Shown here piece after piece: positions 1 to 7,156 of a DNA stretch of 14,836 nt. Numbering within the stretch: position 1 is the first letter of the stretch; every line of letters starts with the position of its first letter. The stretch comes from Desulfobulbaceae bacterium (GTDB taxonomy: Bacteria; Desulfobacterota; Desulfobulbia; Desulfobulbales; SURF-16). Below the pieces are notes generated by a model that did no database searches, had not been told where the DNA came from, and was given only the letters and a program-made list of their open reading frames with translations. The position numbers and the translations under genes are program-made. Location of the stretch: positions 1 to 14,836 of the forward strand of contig JAGHCC010000120.1 in the NCBI GenBank assembly GCA_021160685.1. The letters are read 5' to 3'.

Positions 1-1017
1 CTACTCAATTCTCTCAATGAAATGAGCGATAAACTACGACAGACTCTTTCCAGCGTGGCACAAAACAGTGAAGAGGCATCCACGGCATCCGGGGATCTCC
101 TTACCAATGTTCACCAGATGTCCACTGATATCAATAATGTCAGCAATGAGGCGGACAGTGTGGCAGCCACTGCGGACCAGGTTGCCGACAACCTGATGTC
201 CGTCTCCAGAGTTACGTCGGAAATGGCGACAAACGCGGATACCATTGCCGCCGAATCAAGCACAATTTCAATCAACATCACTAATGTTGCCGCAGCCGTT
301 GAGGAGATGTCGGCCACAATCCTGGAAATTTCCCAAAACTGCTCCCAGGCCCAAAACTTTGCAAATTATGCCAGAGAAAAAGGAGAATCGTCGAGTGAGC
401 AGATCGCTGATTTACGCCAGTCATCCCTTCATATCGGCAGGGTTGTTGAGGTAATAACGGATATTGCTGATCAAACCAAACTCCTGGCCTTAAATGCTAC
501 CATTGAGGCGGCCCGGGCCGGTGAAGCAGGAAAAGGATTTGCCGTTGTCGCCAATGAGGTAAAGGAACTGGCCCGCCAGACAGCAGAGGCCACCGATGAC
601 ATTATCCAGCAGATTCAGCAGATGCAACAAAAAACGGAATCTGCGGTGGCCGCTGTGGAGGAAATTACCGGCATTAATGATAAGGTCAACGAAATTAACA
701 CCTCCGTGGCCACGGCAGTGGAAGAACAATCAGCCACAGTAAACGATATGGCTGCCACTATTGCCGAAACCGCCCAGGGATCAACAACGGTCTCCAACAG
801 CATCCAGGAACTGAGCTATACAATTAATCAGGAAATTGTCACCCTTGTTGATGAGGCCAGTCTAAATATGAGGGAAATCTCCAGCCGCATCCGGCAAATC
901 AACAATGATACCACCGCGGCAGTGGCTGCATCCTCAGATTCTCAAGACAAAGCCACCAATCTGGACACAATATCCAGTAGTTTGCAAGAGGATATCCGTC
1001 AATTTAAACTGGTCTGA
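1..1017 (+). CDS. Methyl-accepting chemotaxis protein, C-terminal part (5' end outside window)
   Basis: The reading frame is open from base 1 (LLNSLNEMSDKL), so the ATG at 22 is an internal methionine and the true start lies outside the window. The visible 338 residues are the cytoplasmic signalling rod of a receptor: a long helical heptad region rich in Ala, Ser, Thr and Glu, then the hairpin tip that binds CheA and CheW (QTKLLALNATIEAARAG, about bases 472-522), then the returning helix. Glu-Glu and Gln-Glu pairs in helices on both sides (for example AVEEMSAT and AVEEQSAT) are likely CheR/CheB methylation sites. The protein ends FKLV, without an NWETF-type CheR tether. Sensor, membrane and HAMP parts are not visible. 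It precedes the STAS and cheA genes in the same direction. The final Leu-Val-stop codons, CTG GTC TGA, match the nine-base repeat unit found in nearby gaps. Confidence 0.95.
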   Translation, partial: LLNSLNEMSDKLRQTLSSVAQNSEEASTASGDLLTNVHQMSTDINNVSNEADSVAATADQVADNLMSVSRVTSEMATNADTIAAESSTISINITNVAAAVEEMSATILEISQNCSQAQNFANYAREKGESSSEQIADLRQSSLHIGRVVEVITDIADQTKLLALNATIEAARAGEAGKGFAVVANEVKELARQTAEATDDIIQQIQQMQQKTESAVAAVEEITGINDKVNEINTSVATAVEEQSATVNDMAATIAETAQGSTTVSNSIQELSYTINQEIVTLVDEASLNMREISSRIRQINNDTTAAVAASSDSQDKATNLDTISSSLQEDIRQFKLV

Positions 1018-1060
1018 TTCCTCGACAGCTAACCAGTTCAACTAGACCAACAGGACAAAG
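1005..1060. repeat. Nine-base repeat units between the receptor and STAS genes
   Basis: Three nine-base units lie in the STAS leader: CAGTTCAAC (1034-1042), TAGACCAAC (1043-1051) and AGGACAAAG (1052-1060). A copy in the opposite sense, CTGGTCTGA (1009-1017), forms the last codons and stop of the receptor gene. AACTGGT (1007-1013) and ACCAGTT (1032-1038) are a 7-bp inverted pair. The sequence CAACTAGACCAAC (1039-1051) recurs exactly at 8190-8202. The third unit supplies the AGGA (1052-1055) that probably serves as the ribosome binding site of the STAS gene. Confidence 0.6.
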
Positions 1061-1065
1061 TAACT

Positions 1066-1371
1066 ATGAGCTATATTGAAAGAAAAGACGGAATTATTGT
1101 TGTCAAACCCGGCGTGGATGTGATCGCCTCCCAATGTGCGTCCCTGCAAGATGAACTGCAGCAACTCATCAATGACGGGGAGAAAAAAATCATTCTTGAT
1201 CTCCAGGATACCCGGATGATCGACTCGTCCGGAATCGGGCTACTCATTGCCACCCGCAACAGCCTGAGCGATAGCGGCGGCGATGAAATTGAATTGATCA
1301 ATACCTCGGACGATATCCGCGGTCTTTTTACGGCCATGCGGCTGGACCGACATTTTACTATCACAAGTTAA
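1066..1371 (+). CDS. Single-domain STAS protein (anti-sigma-factor-antagonist type)
   Basis: This 101-residue protein is one STAS domain, the fold of SpoIIAA and RsbV. Such proteins switch a partner by being phosphorylated on a serine and are reset by a phosphatase. The strand KIILDLQDT (41-49) is followed by the diagnostic MIDSSGIGLLIATR turn (51-64); the paired serines S54/S55 include the equivalent of the SpoIIAA phosphosite. The length is normal for a free STAS protein. The ATG has an AGGA ten bases upstream. The gene lies between a receptor gene and cheA. No RsbW-like kinase, sigma factor or PP2C phosphatase is in the window, so its partner may be within the chemosensory complex or encoded elsewhere. 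STAS identity is firm; a role in this pathway is inferred from position only. Confidence 0.9.
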   Translation: MSYIERKDGIIVVKPGVDVIASQCASLQDELQQLINDGEKKIILDLQDTRMIDSSGIGLLIATRNSLSDSGGDEIELINTSDDIRGLFTAMRLDRHFTITS

Positions 1372-1381
1372 CTCTTCAGAT

Positions 1382-1524
1382 GTATAGGCTGTAGGAAAGA
1401 TGAGTTTGTTGTACTGCAGAGCGGTGTAACAAAAAATATTTTTTAAAACAAGGTATAGACCGACTTCGAAAACTAATAGCCTACAGCCTAAACTACCTGA
1501 TTTGTGCCTCTGCGCCTCTGTGAG
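1382..1524. repeat. Repeat-rich gap between STAS gene and cheA
   Basis: The 208-bp gap (1372-1579) has no credible ORF. It holds a perfect 11-bp inverted pair, TAGGCTGTAGG (1385-1395) and CCTACAGCCTA (1480-1490). Between the arms is a 14-bp AT palindrome, AAAAAATATTTTTT (1431-1444). Downstream is CCTCTGCGCCTCTG (1507-1520), identical to 11866-11879 in the hybrid kinase/cheB gap. The left arm resembles the GTATAAGGCTGAAGG repeat at 5256-5270 and 14786-14800. It looks like a dispersed intergenic repeat. I could not identify a promoter for cheA here with confidence. Confidence 0.55.
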
Positions 1525-1579
1525 AGCACAAGAAATGCTGTAAATCCATGACAACACCGAAGTTGAAAGGAAAACCGCC

Positions 1580-4500
1580 ATGGCAATGATCGATGATGAA
1601 GAAACATTACTGGCCTTTGTAGAAGAATCAAAGGAGCATATGGACGGCATTGAAACCGATCTTTTGGCCATAGAGGAAGACGGCGCTGACATTGATTCAG
1701 AACTGGTGAACAAGGTGTTCCGGGCCGTGCATTCCATTAAGGGCGGGGCCGGCTTTCTTGGCCTTGACAATGTCAAGGAAGTGGCCCATGCCGGTGAAAA
1801 TTTGCTGAACTTGGTCCGGAACGGGGAGCTGATTCCCACGCCGGAGATGATCACCGTCCTGCTTGAGGGCTTTGACCTGCTTAATTCCATGCTCAATTCA
1901 CCGGCGACAAGCAATGACGTGGATATATCCGAGCAGATTTCAGCCTTAAAAAATGCGCTTGAACCTTCTCTCAGCCAGGAGGAGAAGTCATCCCCGACCA
2001 ATGAAATCAGTCTCGGCACACCTGATGCCCCCAATCTTTTCACACTGGACAGTCTTGATGTTGCCCTGAGTCTCAAGGGAGGAAACAATCTCTATATTCT
2101 CGTTTATGATCTGATTAAAGACATTGAAAAAAAGAATAAGACACCTCTGGAGGTCGTTAATGAACTGATGCAGACAGGGGATATTGTCGACAGCAAAGTA
2201 GACATCGATGCAGTAGGCAAACTTGAAGACGATTCGGGAGAGAGACGTGTTCCGTTTTACGTCTTGTTTGCAACCATCATGGAAGGAGACATCCTGGGCA
2301 GTTTCATCGGTCTAGATGATTCCTTCATCCATCTCATTTCTCCGGAGTCACTGATCCAGCCGCAAGCCGGGGAACCAATTTCTGTCCAGGAAGAAGAGCC
2401 CACTGCGTCAATTGAAACCGCACCAGCGGAGCCAGCCGCGCCGAAATCAGCGCCGCCAGCCGAGCCCGCGGTCAAAAACATTGCCAAAAAGAAAAAAACG
2501 GCACCGGTCAAACCCATGGTCAAGGACAGCAGCCTGCGGGTCAATGTCAAAATCCTTGACAACCTGATGACTCTGGCCGGAGAACTGGTATTGACAAGAA
2601 ACCAGCTTGTGCAGGCTGTTTCTTCCCGGAATCAACAGGGGATTGACACGGTTTCCCAGCGACTGAACATGGTAACCTCGGAGCTGCAGGAATCCATCAT
2701 GTCCACCCGCATGCAGCCTATCGGCAATATCTTTAATAAATTCAAACGGGTGGTCCGTGATCTCTCAAAATCTCTCTCCAAGAAAATCAACCTGATTATC
2801 GAAGGGGAGGAGGTGGAGCTGGATAAAACTATTATCGAGGCGATTGGCGATCCCCTGACCCATCTGGTGCGAAACTCGGTGGACCACGGTATTGAACAAC
2901 CCGAGACCAGAGTCGTGAACGGTAAGGATGCCCAAGGCCTGCTGCGGCTGTCCGCCTATCATGAAGGCGGCCAAGTCATCATTGCCATTGAAGATGACGG
3001 GGCCGGCATCAACACGGAAAAACTCAAGGAAAAAGTCCTGTCTCAGAACCTGATGGAACAGGCCCAGATCGACGCCATGTCGACCAAGGAACTGGCCAAA
3101 CTGATCTTTATGCCGGGCCTTTCAACCGCAGCCGAAGTGACCGATGTTTCCGGCCGCGGGGTGGGCATGGATGTGGTCAATACCAACCTCACCGAACTCG
3201 GCGGCATTATTGATATTGACACGGCAATGGGCAAGGGGACCACGATTACCATCAAGCTGCCCCTGACCCTGGCCATCATCCCTAGTCAGATCATCACTTG
3301 CGGCAAGGAACGCTTTGCCATTCCTCAGGTCAACCTGGTTGAACTGGTCCGTATACCGGCGGCCCAGGTCAAGGAGCGGATTGAAAAAATCGGTTCCGCC
3401 CTGGTCATGCGGCTGCGGGGTGAACTTCTGCCCCTGATTCGTCTTACTGACGCCCTGGACATTGAGCGGATTTATACTGATCCGCACACTCTTGAAGAAA
3501 AGCCGGATCGGCGGACGCAGATCGAGGACCGGCGCGGTGTTTACAGGGAATGGGATGACCAGCTGATTCAAGAAAATGAAGAGAACGGCGAACCGGCGGA
3601 TGAGAGGCGTCAGAGCAGGGAACGGCGCACAAACCCTGTAAGCGCCTACAACATTGTCGTTCTTTCCGCCGGGGATTTCCATTACGGACTCATTGTCGAC
3701 CGATTGCTGGATTCGGAGGAGATTGTCGTCAAACCCCTGGGCAGCCATCTCAGAGATTGTAAAGCCTATGCCGGCGCCACCATCCAGGGTGATGGCCGCA
3801 TTGCCATGATTCTTGATGTTGTGGGATTAAGCAACCTGATGAGCCTGACAACGGTTGCCGAAAAAGTCAAAAACCAATTGCAGGAACATGAAAAAAAGAC
3901 AAAGGGAGGCGAGGATTCCCAGACCCTGCTTATTGTCCTGAATACGGAAGACGAACAGATGGCCATTCCCCTGGGACTGGTTTCCCGCATTGAAAAAATC
4001 AGATCAAGTGATATTGAGATCACCGGCGGCCGGAAAAATATCCAGTACCGGGGCGGCAGTCTGCCGCTGTTCAATGTGGATGAAGTGGCCAATGTGGGCA
4101 TGCGGGACCAAGAGGCGGAAAGCTGTTATGTCGTTGTGTTTCCGATAGCCGGCAAGGAGGTCGGCATTGTGATGTCCGAGATTGTCGATATTCTTGACAC
4201 CAATGAAATGGTCGACGACATCACCCATCGCCAGTCAGGCATCCTCGGCTCCATGATCATATTTGACAAAATCACCCTGCTGGTGGATCTCTACGGCGTG
4301 GTGACGACCGTTATGCCGGAATGGGCGATGCTGACGACGGCCCATTCTCCGACAGAAGAGGACGGTGGCACAAATATCCTCGTTGTGGAGGATTCAAAAT
4401 TTTTCATGACCCAGATCACTAATTTTGTTTCCGATGTCGGCTATACGCCATTTCAGGCCGAAGACGGTGTCGAGGCCCTGCGAGTCCTGGAAGAGGAGAC

Positions 4501-4726
4501 GATCCACCTGGTACTTACCGACATTGAAATGCCCAACATGGACGGCCTGGAGTTAACCAGACAAATACGCGCGGACGAGCGCTGGGCTGGATTGCCTGTC
4601 ATTGCTGTGACCTCGGTGGCCGGTGAAGCGGCGGAGCAAAAAGGACAGGAGGCCGGTGTTGATGAGTACCTGATTAAGCTGGATCGGGAGCAGATCCTGG
4701 CTAAACTGAAGAAGTATCTGGGGTGA
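1580..4726 (+). CDS. cheA: Chemotaxis histidine kinase CheA with two CheW-like domains and a C-terminal receiver
   Basis: This is the central kinase of the pathway: it autophosphorylates on the Hpt histidine under receptor control and passes phosphate to receivers. Domains in order: Hpt (about 1-110) with H51 in RAVHSIKGGAGFLG; a P2-like region (about 155-255); an Ala/Pro/Lys linker (about 265-315); dimerisation helices (316-395, with LAGELVLTRNQL); an ATPase domain with N box HLVRNSVDHGIE (428-439), DDGAGI (472-477) and GRGVGMD (525-531); a first CheW-like domain (about 560-755) interrupted by a charged insert (about 636-688); a second CheW-like domain (about 780-915); and a receiver (932-1048) with E937/D938, phosphoacceptor D981, T1011 and K1033. 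At 1048 residues it is much longer than the roughly 650 of E. coli CheA. GAAAGG at 1565-1570 lies nine bases before the ATG. The receiver has K-L where K-P is usual. CheA identity is certain; the P2 label is tentative. Confidence 0.98.
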   Translation: MAMIDDEETLLAFVEESKEHMDGIETDLLAIEEDGADIDSELVNKVFRAVHSIKGGAGFLGLDNVKEVAHAGENLLNLVRNGELIPTPEMITVLLEGFDLLNSMLNSPATSNDVDISEQISALKNALEPSLSQEEKSSPTNEISLGTPDAPNLFTLDSLDVALSLKGGNNLYILVYDLIKDIEKKNKTPLEVVNELMQTGDIVDSKVDIDAVGKLEDDSGERRVPFYVLFATIMEGDILGSFIGLDDSFIHLISPESLIQPQAGEPISVQEEEPTASIETAPAEPAAPKSAPPAEPAVKNIAKKKKTAPVKPMVKDSSLRVNVKILDNLMTLAGELVLTRNQLVQAVSSRNQQGIDTVSQRLNMVTSELQESIMSTRMQPIGNIFNKFKRVVRDLSKSLSKKINLIIEGEEVELDKTIIEAIGDPLTHLVRNSVDHGIEQPETRVVNGKDAQGLLRLSAYHEGGQVIIAIEDDGAGINTEKLKEKVLSQNLMEQAQIDAMSTKELAKLIFMPGLSTAAEVTDVSGRGVGMDVVNTNLTELGGIIDIDTAMGKGTTITIKLPLTLAIIPSQIITCGKERFAIPQVNLVELVRIPAAQVKERIEKIGSALVMRLRGELLPLIRLTDALDIERIYTDPHTLEEKPDRRTQIEDRRGVYREWDDQLIQENEENGEPADERRQSRERRTNPVSAYNIVVLSAGDFHYGLIVDRLLDSEEIVVKPLGSHLRDCKAYAGATIQGDGRIAMILDVVGLSNLMSLTTVAEKVKNQLQEHEKKTKGGEDSQTLLIVLNTEDEQMAIPLGLVSRIEKIRSSDIEITGGRKNIQYRGGSLPLFNVDEVANVGMRDQEAESCYVVVFPIAGKEVGIVMSEIVDILDTNEMVDDITHRQSGILGSMIIFDKITLLVDLYGVVTTVMPEWAMLTTAHSPTEEDGGTNILVVEDSKFFMTQITNFVSDVGYTPFQAEDGVEALRVLEEETIHLVLTDIEMPNMDGLELTRQIRADERWAGLPVIAVTSVAGEAAEQKGQEAGVDEYLIKLDREQILAKLKKYLG

Positions 4727-4751
4727 CAAAAGGCTGAAAAATGATACACCG

Positions 4752-4816
4752 ATTCAACAAATGCAACAAAATAATTTAAGGGAAACAAAATGACCCAACA
4801 GACCACCCAGACAGAG
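4752..4816. repeat. Nine-base repeat leader running into the cheW start
   Basis: ATTCAACAA (4752-4760) and ATGCAACAA (4761-4769) are adjacent nine-base units. A similar rhythm resumes at the start of the gene as ACCCAACAG (4792-4800) and ACCACCCAG (4801-4809), which encode the polar TQQTTQT start of CheW. The ribosome binding site AAGGGA (4778-4783) lies between the two stretches, six bases before the ATG at 4790. The units are degenerate, so this is weaker than the array at 8115-8206. Confidence 0.4.
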
Positions 4817-5242
4817 GATATAAGAGAACTGGCCCTGTTTCAGGTTGATGACATGATCTGCGGTCTTGACACCTCCCTGGTTCAGGAAATCAACAAACAG
4901 ACCGAAATCACCCCTGTCCATCGAGCCCCTGATTATGTTAGGGGGGTCATGAACCTGCGGGGGGAGATTGCCACTATCATTGATCTCAGAAAAAAATTCA
5001 AACTGGAATCCATTAACATTAATAAGAAGATGAAAGTTGTGGTGGTGCGGCAGGGCTCGGAAAATATCGGCCTGCTTGTGGACAGCGTCACCGACGTGAT
5101 CATGGCCGACAGCCGGGACATTGCACCTCCGCCATCAAATGTGTCAGGGGTGCCCGGAATTTTTTTTGAAGGCATTTACACGATGAAGGAAGATCTTGAT
5201 GCGGTTCTTAATGTCGACGAGTTGCTGCGGGCAGGGGAGTAG
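4790..5242 (+). CDS. cheW: Chemotaxis coupling protein CheW
   Basis: This 150-residue protein is a single CheW domain, which bridges receptor tips and the CheA regulatory domain in the chemosensory array. Visible marks are the opening strand ELALFQVDDMICGLD, the helix and strand VQEINKQTEITPVHRAPDYVRGVMNLRGEIATIIDLRKKF, where N-L-R-G is the hallmark of the family, and the closing IGLLVDSVTDVI strand and C-terminal helix. The length is typical. The start has a good ribosome binding site, AAGGGA. It follows cheA by 63 bp and precedes a receptor by 96 bp, so cotranscription is likely. The first eight residues (MTQQTTQT) are low-complexity and lie in a nine-base DNA repeat, so the N-terminus may be unstructured. 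Confidence 0.97.
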   Translation: MTQQTTQTEDIRELALFQVDDMICGLDTSLVQEINKQTEITPVHRAPDYVRGVMNLRGEIATIIDLRKKFKLESININKKMKVVVVRQGSENIGLLVDSVTDVIMADSRDIAPPPSNVSGVPGIFFEGIYTMKEDLDAVLNVDELLRAGE

Positions 5243-5252
5243 GGCAAGGGGC

Positions 5253-5271
5253 AAAGGTATAAGGCTGAAGG
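5253..5271. repeat. 19-bp dispersed repeat, copy 1
   Basis: AAAGGTATAAGGCTGAAGG here is repeated exactly, in the same orientation, at 14783-14801. A shorter relative, GTATAGGCTGTAGG, is at 1382-1395. This copy lies ten bases after the cheW stop and is preceded by a purine-rich run of GGGCAA-like units (5232-5252). No function is evident. Confidence 0.65.
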
Positions 5272-5310
5272 GAAAAACTCATGCCGGCTTTTAACTAGTT
5301 CAACAAATAA

Positions 5311-5337
5311 AACCAACTCAACCAACAAAACCAATAA
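5311..5337. repeat. Three nine-base ACCAA repeats directly before the second receptor gene
   Basis: AACCAACTC (5311-5319), AACCAACAA (5320-5328) and AACCAATAA (5329-5337) are tandem nine-base units ending one base before the ATG at 5339. The leader contains no guanine from 5300 to 5338, so it has no Shine-Dalgarno sequence and is likely to be unstructured in the mRNA. A related TAGTTCAAC lies at 5296-5304. Confidence 0.65.
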
Positions 5338-5338
5338 C

Positions 5339-7069
5339 ATGACTATCAAACTGAAACTCGGAATTGCAATAGGCAGTCTTTCTCTGATCATTATCGGCAT
5401 GTTCCTTGCCACTTGGCTGACAACATCGGCCGCCAAGGACGCCGGACTGATCATCAATCTGGCCGGCCGTCAACGCATGCTGTCCCAGAAACTGACAAAG
5501 GAAGTCCTGGCCCTGGAAATGGAGCGCCTGAAAAACGGCTCTGTTTCTTCAGAACAGATCAATCCTGTCAAAAACACCATGCAGATCTTCAGCATGACCC
5601 TTGACGCTCTGCACAATGGCGGAAAAGCGCCGCTCAGCCTGGATCTCAACACGACGGAATACCGGCAATGTACAGCGGCCACAGAGCCTGCGGCAAGTCA
5701 GCTTAGCAAGGTGGCATCCCTGTGGCAAACCTTCTCTTCCCACACTGAAGCCCTGCTGACCGGCACCGGAGAACCAGACTCTCATTTAAAGTGGCTGCAG
5801 GCCAACAACATCACTCTTCTCAAGGAAATGAACAGCGCTGTAGGGATGATGCAGTTCCAATCCGAACAACTTATCAAAACATTGCTGACCCGGCAGCTCA
5901 TCGGCATTGCTATCGGCATTTTTTTCATGATTTTTGCCGGATACACGGTCATGCAGGTTCTTAGTCGCCTCCAGAGGGTCAATGCTTTTGCTTCCAAACT
6001 GGGGAATGGCGATTTTTCCGCCAGGGCTGGTTTTACAAGCAATGATGAACTTGGCGCCATCGGCAAAAACCTTGATACCACCAGTGAAAATCTGGCAAAA
6101 ATGATTCAGGAAATCATGGCCGGCTCAAATTCTCTTGCCAGTAATGCGCAAGAACTGACGAAACTATCCGAACAAATGTCCGAAGTCAGCTCTGCTGTCT
6201 CGGAAAAATCAGATTCCGTGACCTCGGCCACCACGGAGATGAGCGGCAACATGTCGGAAGTTGCCGCTACCACGGATGAAATGAACGAACAGGTCAGCCA
6301 GGTTTCCATATCCAGTCAGGAGGCGGCCCAGAACATCAGCACCATGGCTGCTGCCGCCGAAGAGATGAGCGCCACGGTGGCTGATATTGCCGCCAACACG
6401 GAACAGGCCCGAACCGTGACCAACGAGGCCATGGCCAACGTGGAGAACGCCTCGGAACGGGTGGATGAGCTTGGTGGCGCGGCCCGGGAAATCGATCAGA
6501 TCAGCGACGTCATCGTTGAAATTGCCGAACAGACGAAGCTGCTGGCCTTAAACGCCACCATTGAGGCGGCCCGGGCCGGTGAGGCAGGCAAAGGTTTTGC
6601 CGTGGTCGCCAACGAGATTAAAGAACTGGCTGCCCAGACAAACAATGCCGTTATCGAAATCCGTCAGAAGGTGGAGGCTATGCAGAATTCCACTGACAAT
6701 ACAATCCAGGAAATTACGGGAATCAAAAGCGTCATGGATCAGGTCAATGAGATTGTCGTCAATATTGCCGGCGCTGTTGAGGAACAATCCGTTACCACCC
6801 AGGATGTTGCCCGAAATATCAGCGAGGCGGTCAGCAGTGTCCAGCTGATGAGCGACAGCGCAGCCGTGGCGGCCAATGGCGTTGAAGATATTGTCGTCAC
6901 AGTTACCCGGTCGGCGGAGTCGGCAAAATCCATTGCCTTTGACATTGAAGATATCAACCAGTCATCAACAACGGCCAATGTTACGGCCGGACAGGTCAAC
7001 GAGCTGGCCAGGGAACTCAACAGCCTGGGAGGGAATCTCAAGGAAATGGTGAGCCGTTTTAAATTATAG
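5339..7069 (+). CDS. Methyl-accepting chemotaxis protein with PilJ-type N-terminal sensor
   Basis: This 576-residue transmembrane receptor signals through the CheA/CheW array. A first membrane helix (about 7-28) is followed by a PilJ-type motif, NLAGRQRMLSQKLTKEVL (40-57), which is typical of type IV pili-associated transducers and of nitrate-type helical sensors. The periplasmic region (about 29-184) ends at a second membrane helix (about 186-207). A HAMP linker follows (about 205-257, with SNDELGAIGKNL), then the signalling rod with its tip at about 394-434 (EQTKLLALNATIEAA). Glu-rich pairs flanking the tip are candidate methylation sites for the CheR and CheB encoded in the other arm. The protein ends RFKL, without a CheR-binding pentapeptide. 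The ATG lacks a Shine-Dalgarno sequence, but the MTIKLKLGIAIG start (basic residues, then membrane helix) is convincing. The ligand is unknown. Confidence 0.97.
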   Translation: MTIKLKLGIAIGSLSLIIIGMFLATWLTTSAAKDAGLIINLAGRQRMLSQKLTKEVLALEMERLKNGSVSSEQINPVKNTMQIFSMTLDALHNGGKAPLSLDLNTTEYRQCTAATEPAASQLSKVASLWQTFSSHTEALLTGTGEPDSHLKWLQANNITLLKEMNSAVGMMQFQSEQLIKTLLTRQLIGIAIGIFFMIFAGYTVMQVLSRLQRVNAFASKLGNGDFSARAGFTSNDELGAIGKNLDTTSENLAKMIQEIMAGSNSLASNAQELTKLSEQMSEVSSAVSEKSDSVTSATTEMSGNMSEVAATTDEMNEQVSQVSISSQEAAQNISTMAAAAEEMSATVADIAANTEQARTVTNEAMANVENASERVDELGGAAREIDQISDVIVEIAEQTKLLALNATIEAARAGEAGKGFAVVANEIKELAAQTNNAVIEIRQKVEAMQNSTDNTIQEITGIKSVMDQVNEIVVNIAGAVEEQSVTTQDVARNISEAVSSVQLMSDSAAVAANGVEDIVVTVTRSAESAKSIAFDIEDINQSSTTANVTAGQVNELARELNSLGGNLKEMVSRFKL

Positions 7070-7093
7070 GTCTGTTCAATGTCGTTACTTATT

Positions 7094-7112
7094 AAAGGAG
7101 TAACTCCTTTTT
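7094..7112 (+). terminator. Short hairpin after the second receptor gene, possible weak terminator or attenuator
   Basis: AAAGGAG (7094-7100) and CTCCTTT (7104-7110) form a perfect 7-bp stem with a TAA loop, followed by TT. It starts 25 bases after the receptor stop codon. The stem has three G-C pairs and the T-run is short, so full termination is doubtful; it could reduce readthrough into the hemerythrin gene. Its presence argues against translation from the ATG at 7079. Confidence 0.35.
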
Positions 7113-7143
7113 ACTCGTCATTGCGATTCCTTCACATTCAACA

Positions 7144-7149
7144 ACAGGA
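7144..7149 (+). promoter_or_regulatory. Ribosome binding site that supports the TTG start of the hemerythrin gene
   Basis: ACAGGA lies seven bases before the TTG at 7157. No comparable purine run lies before the in-frame ATG at 7079, where the upstream bases are TATAGGTCTGTTCA. This favours the downstream start. Confidence 0.45.
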
Positions 7150-7156
7150 TCCAACA

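Noticed and set aside
499..524. 26 identical bases shared by the two receptor genes (499-524 and 6557-6582) as possible recent gene conversion
   Set aside because: The stretch encodes the most conserved part of the receptor tip, and identity falls off at once outside it; protein constraint and codon preference are sufficient explanations.
1406..1432. TTGTTG and TAACAA as a promoter for cheA
   Set aside because: The 15-base spacing and poor -10 match are weak, and the sequence is AT-rich repeat; not strong enough to list as a promoter.
1240..2088. Long open frame on the - strand (282 codons) opposite the STAS end and cheA start
   Set aside because: It crosses the stop of one real gene and the conserved Hpt region of cheA, its protein is Ser/Arg-rich without any domain, and the sense-strand genes explain the sequence fully.
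3122..3748. 208-codon open frame on the - strand inside cheA
   Set aside because: It is antisense to conserved ATPase and CheW motifs, with no domain or ribosome binding site; a frame shadow of a high-coding-constraint gene.
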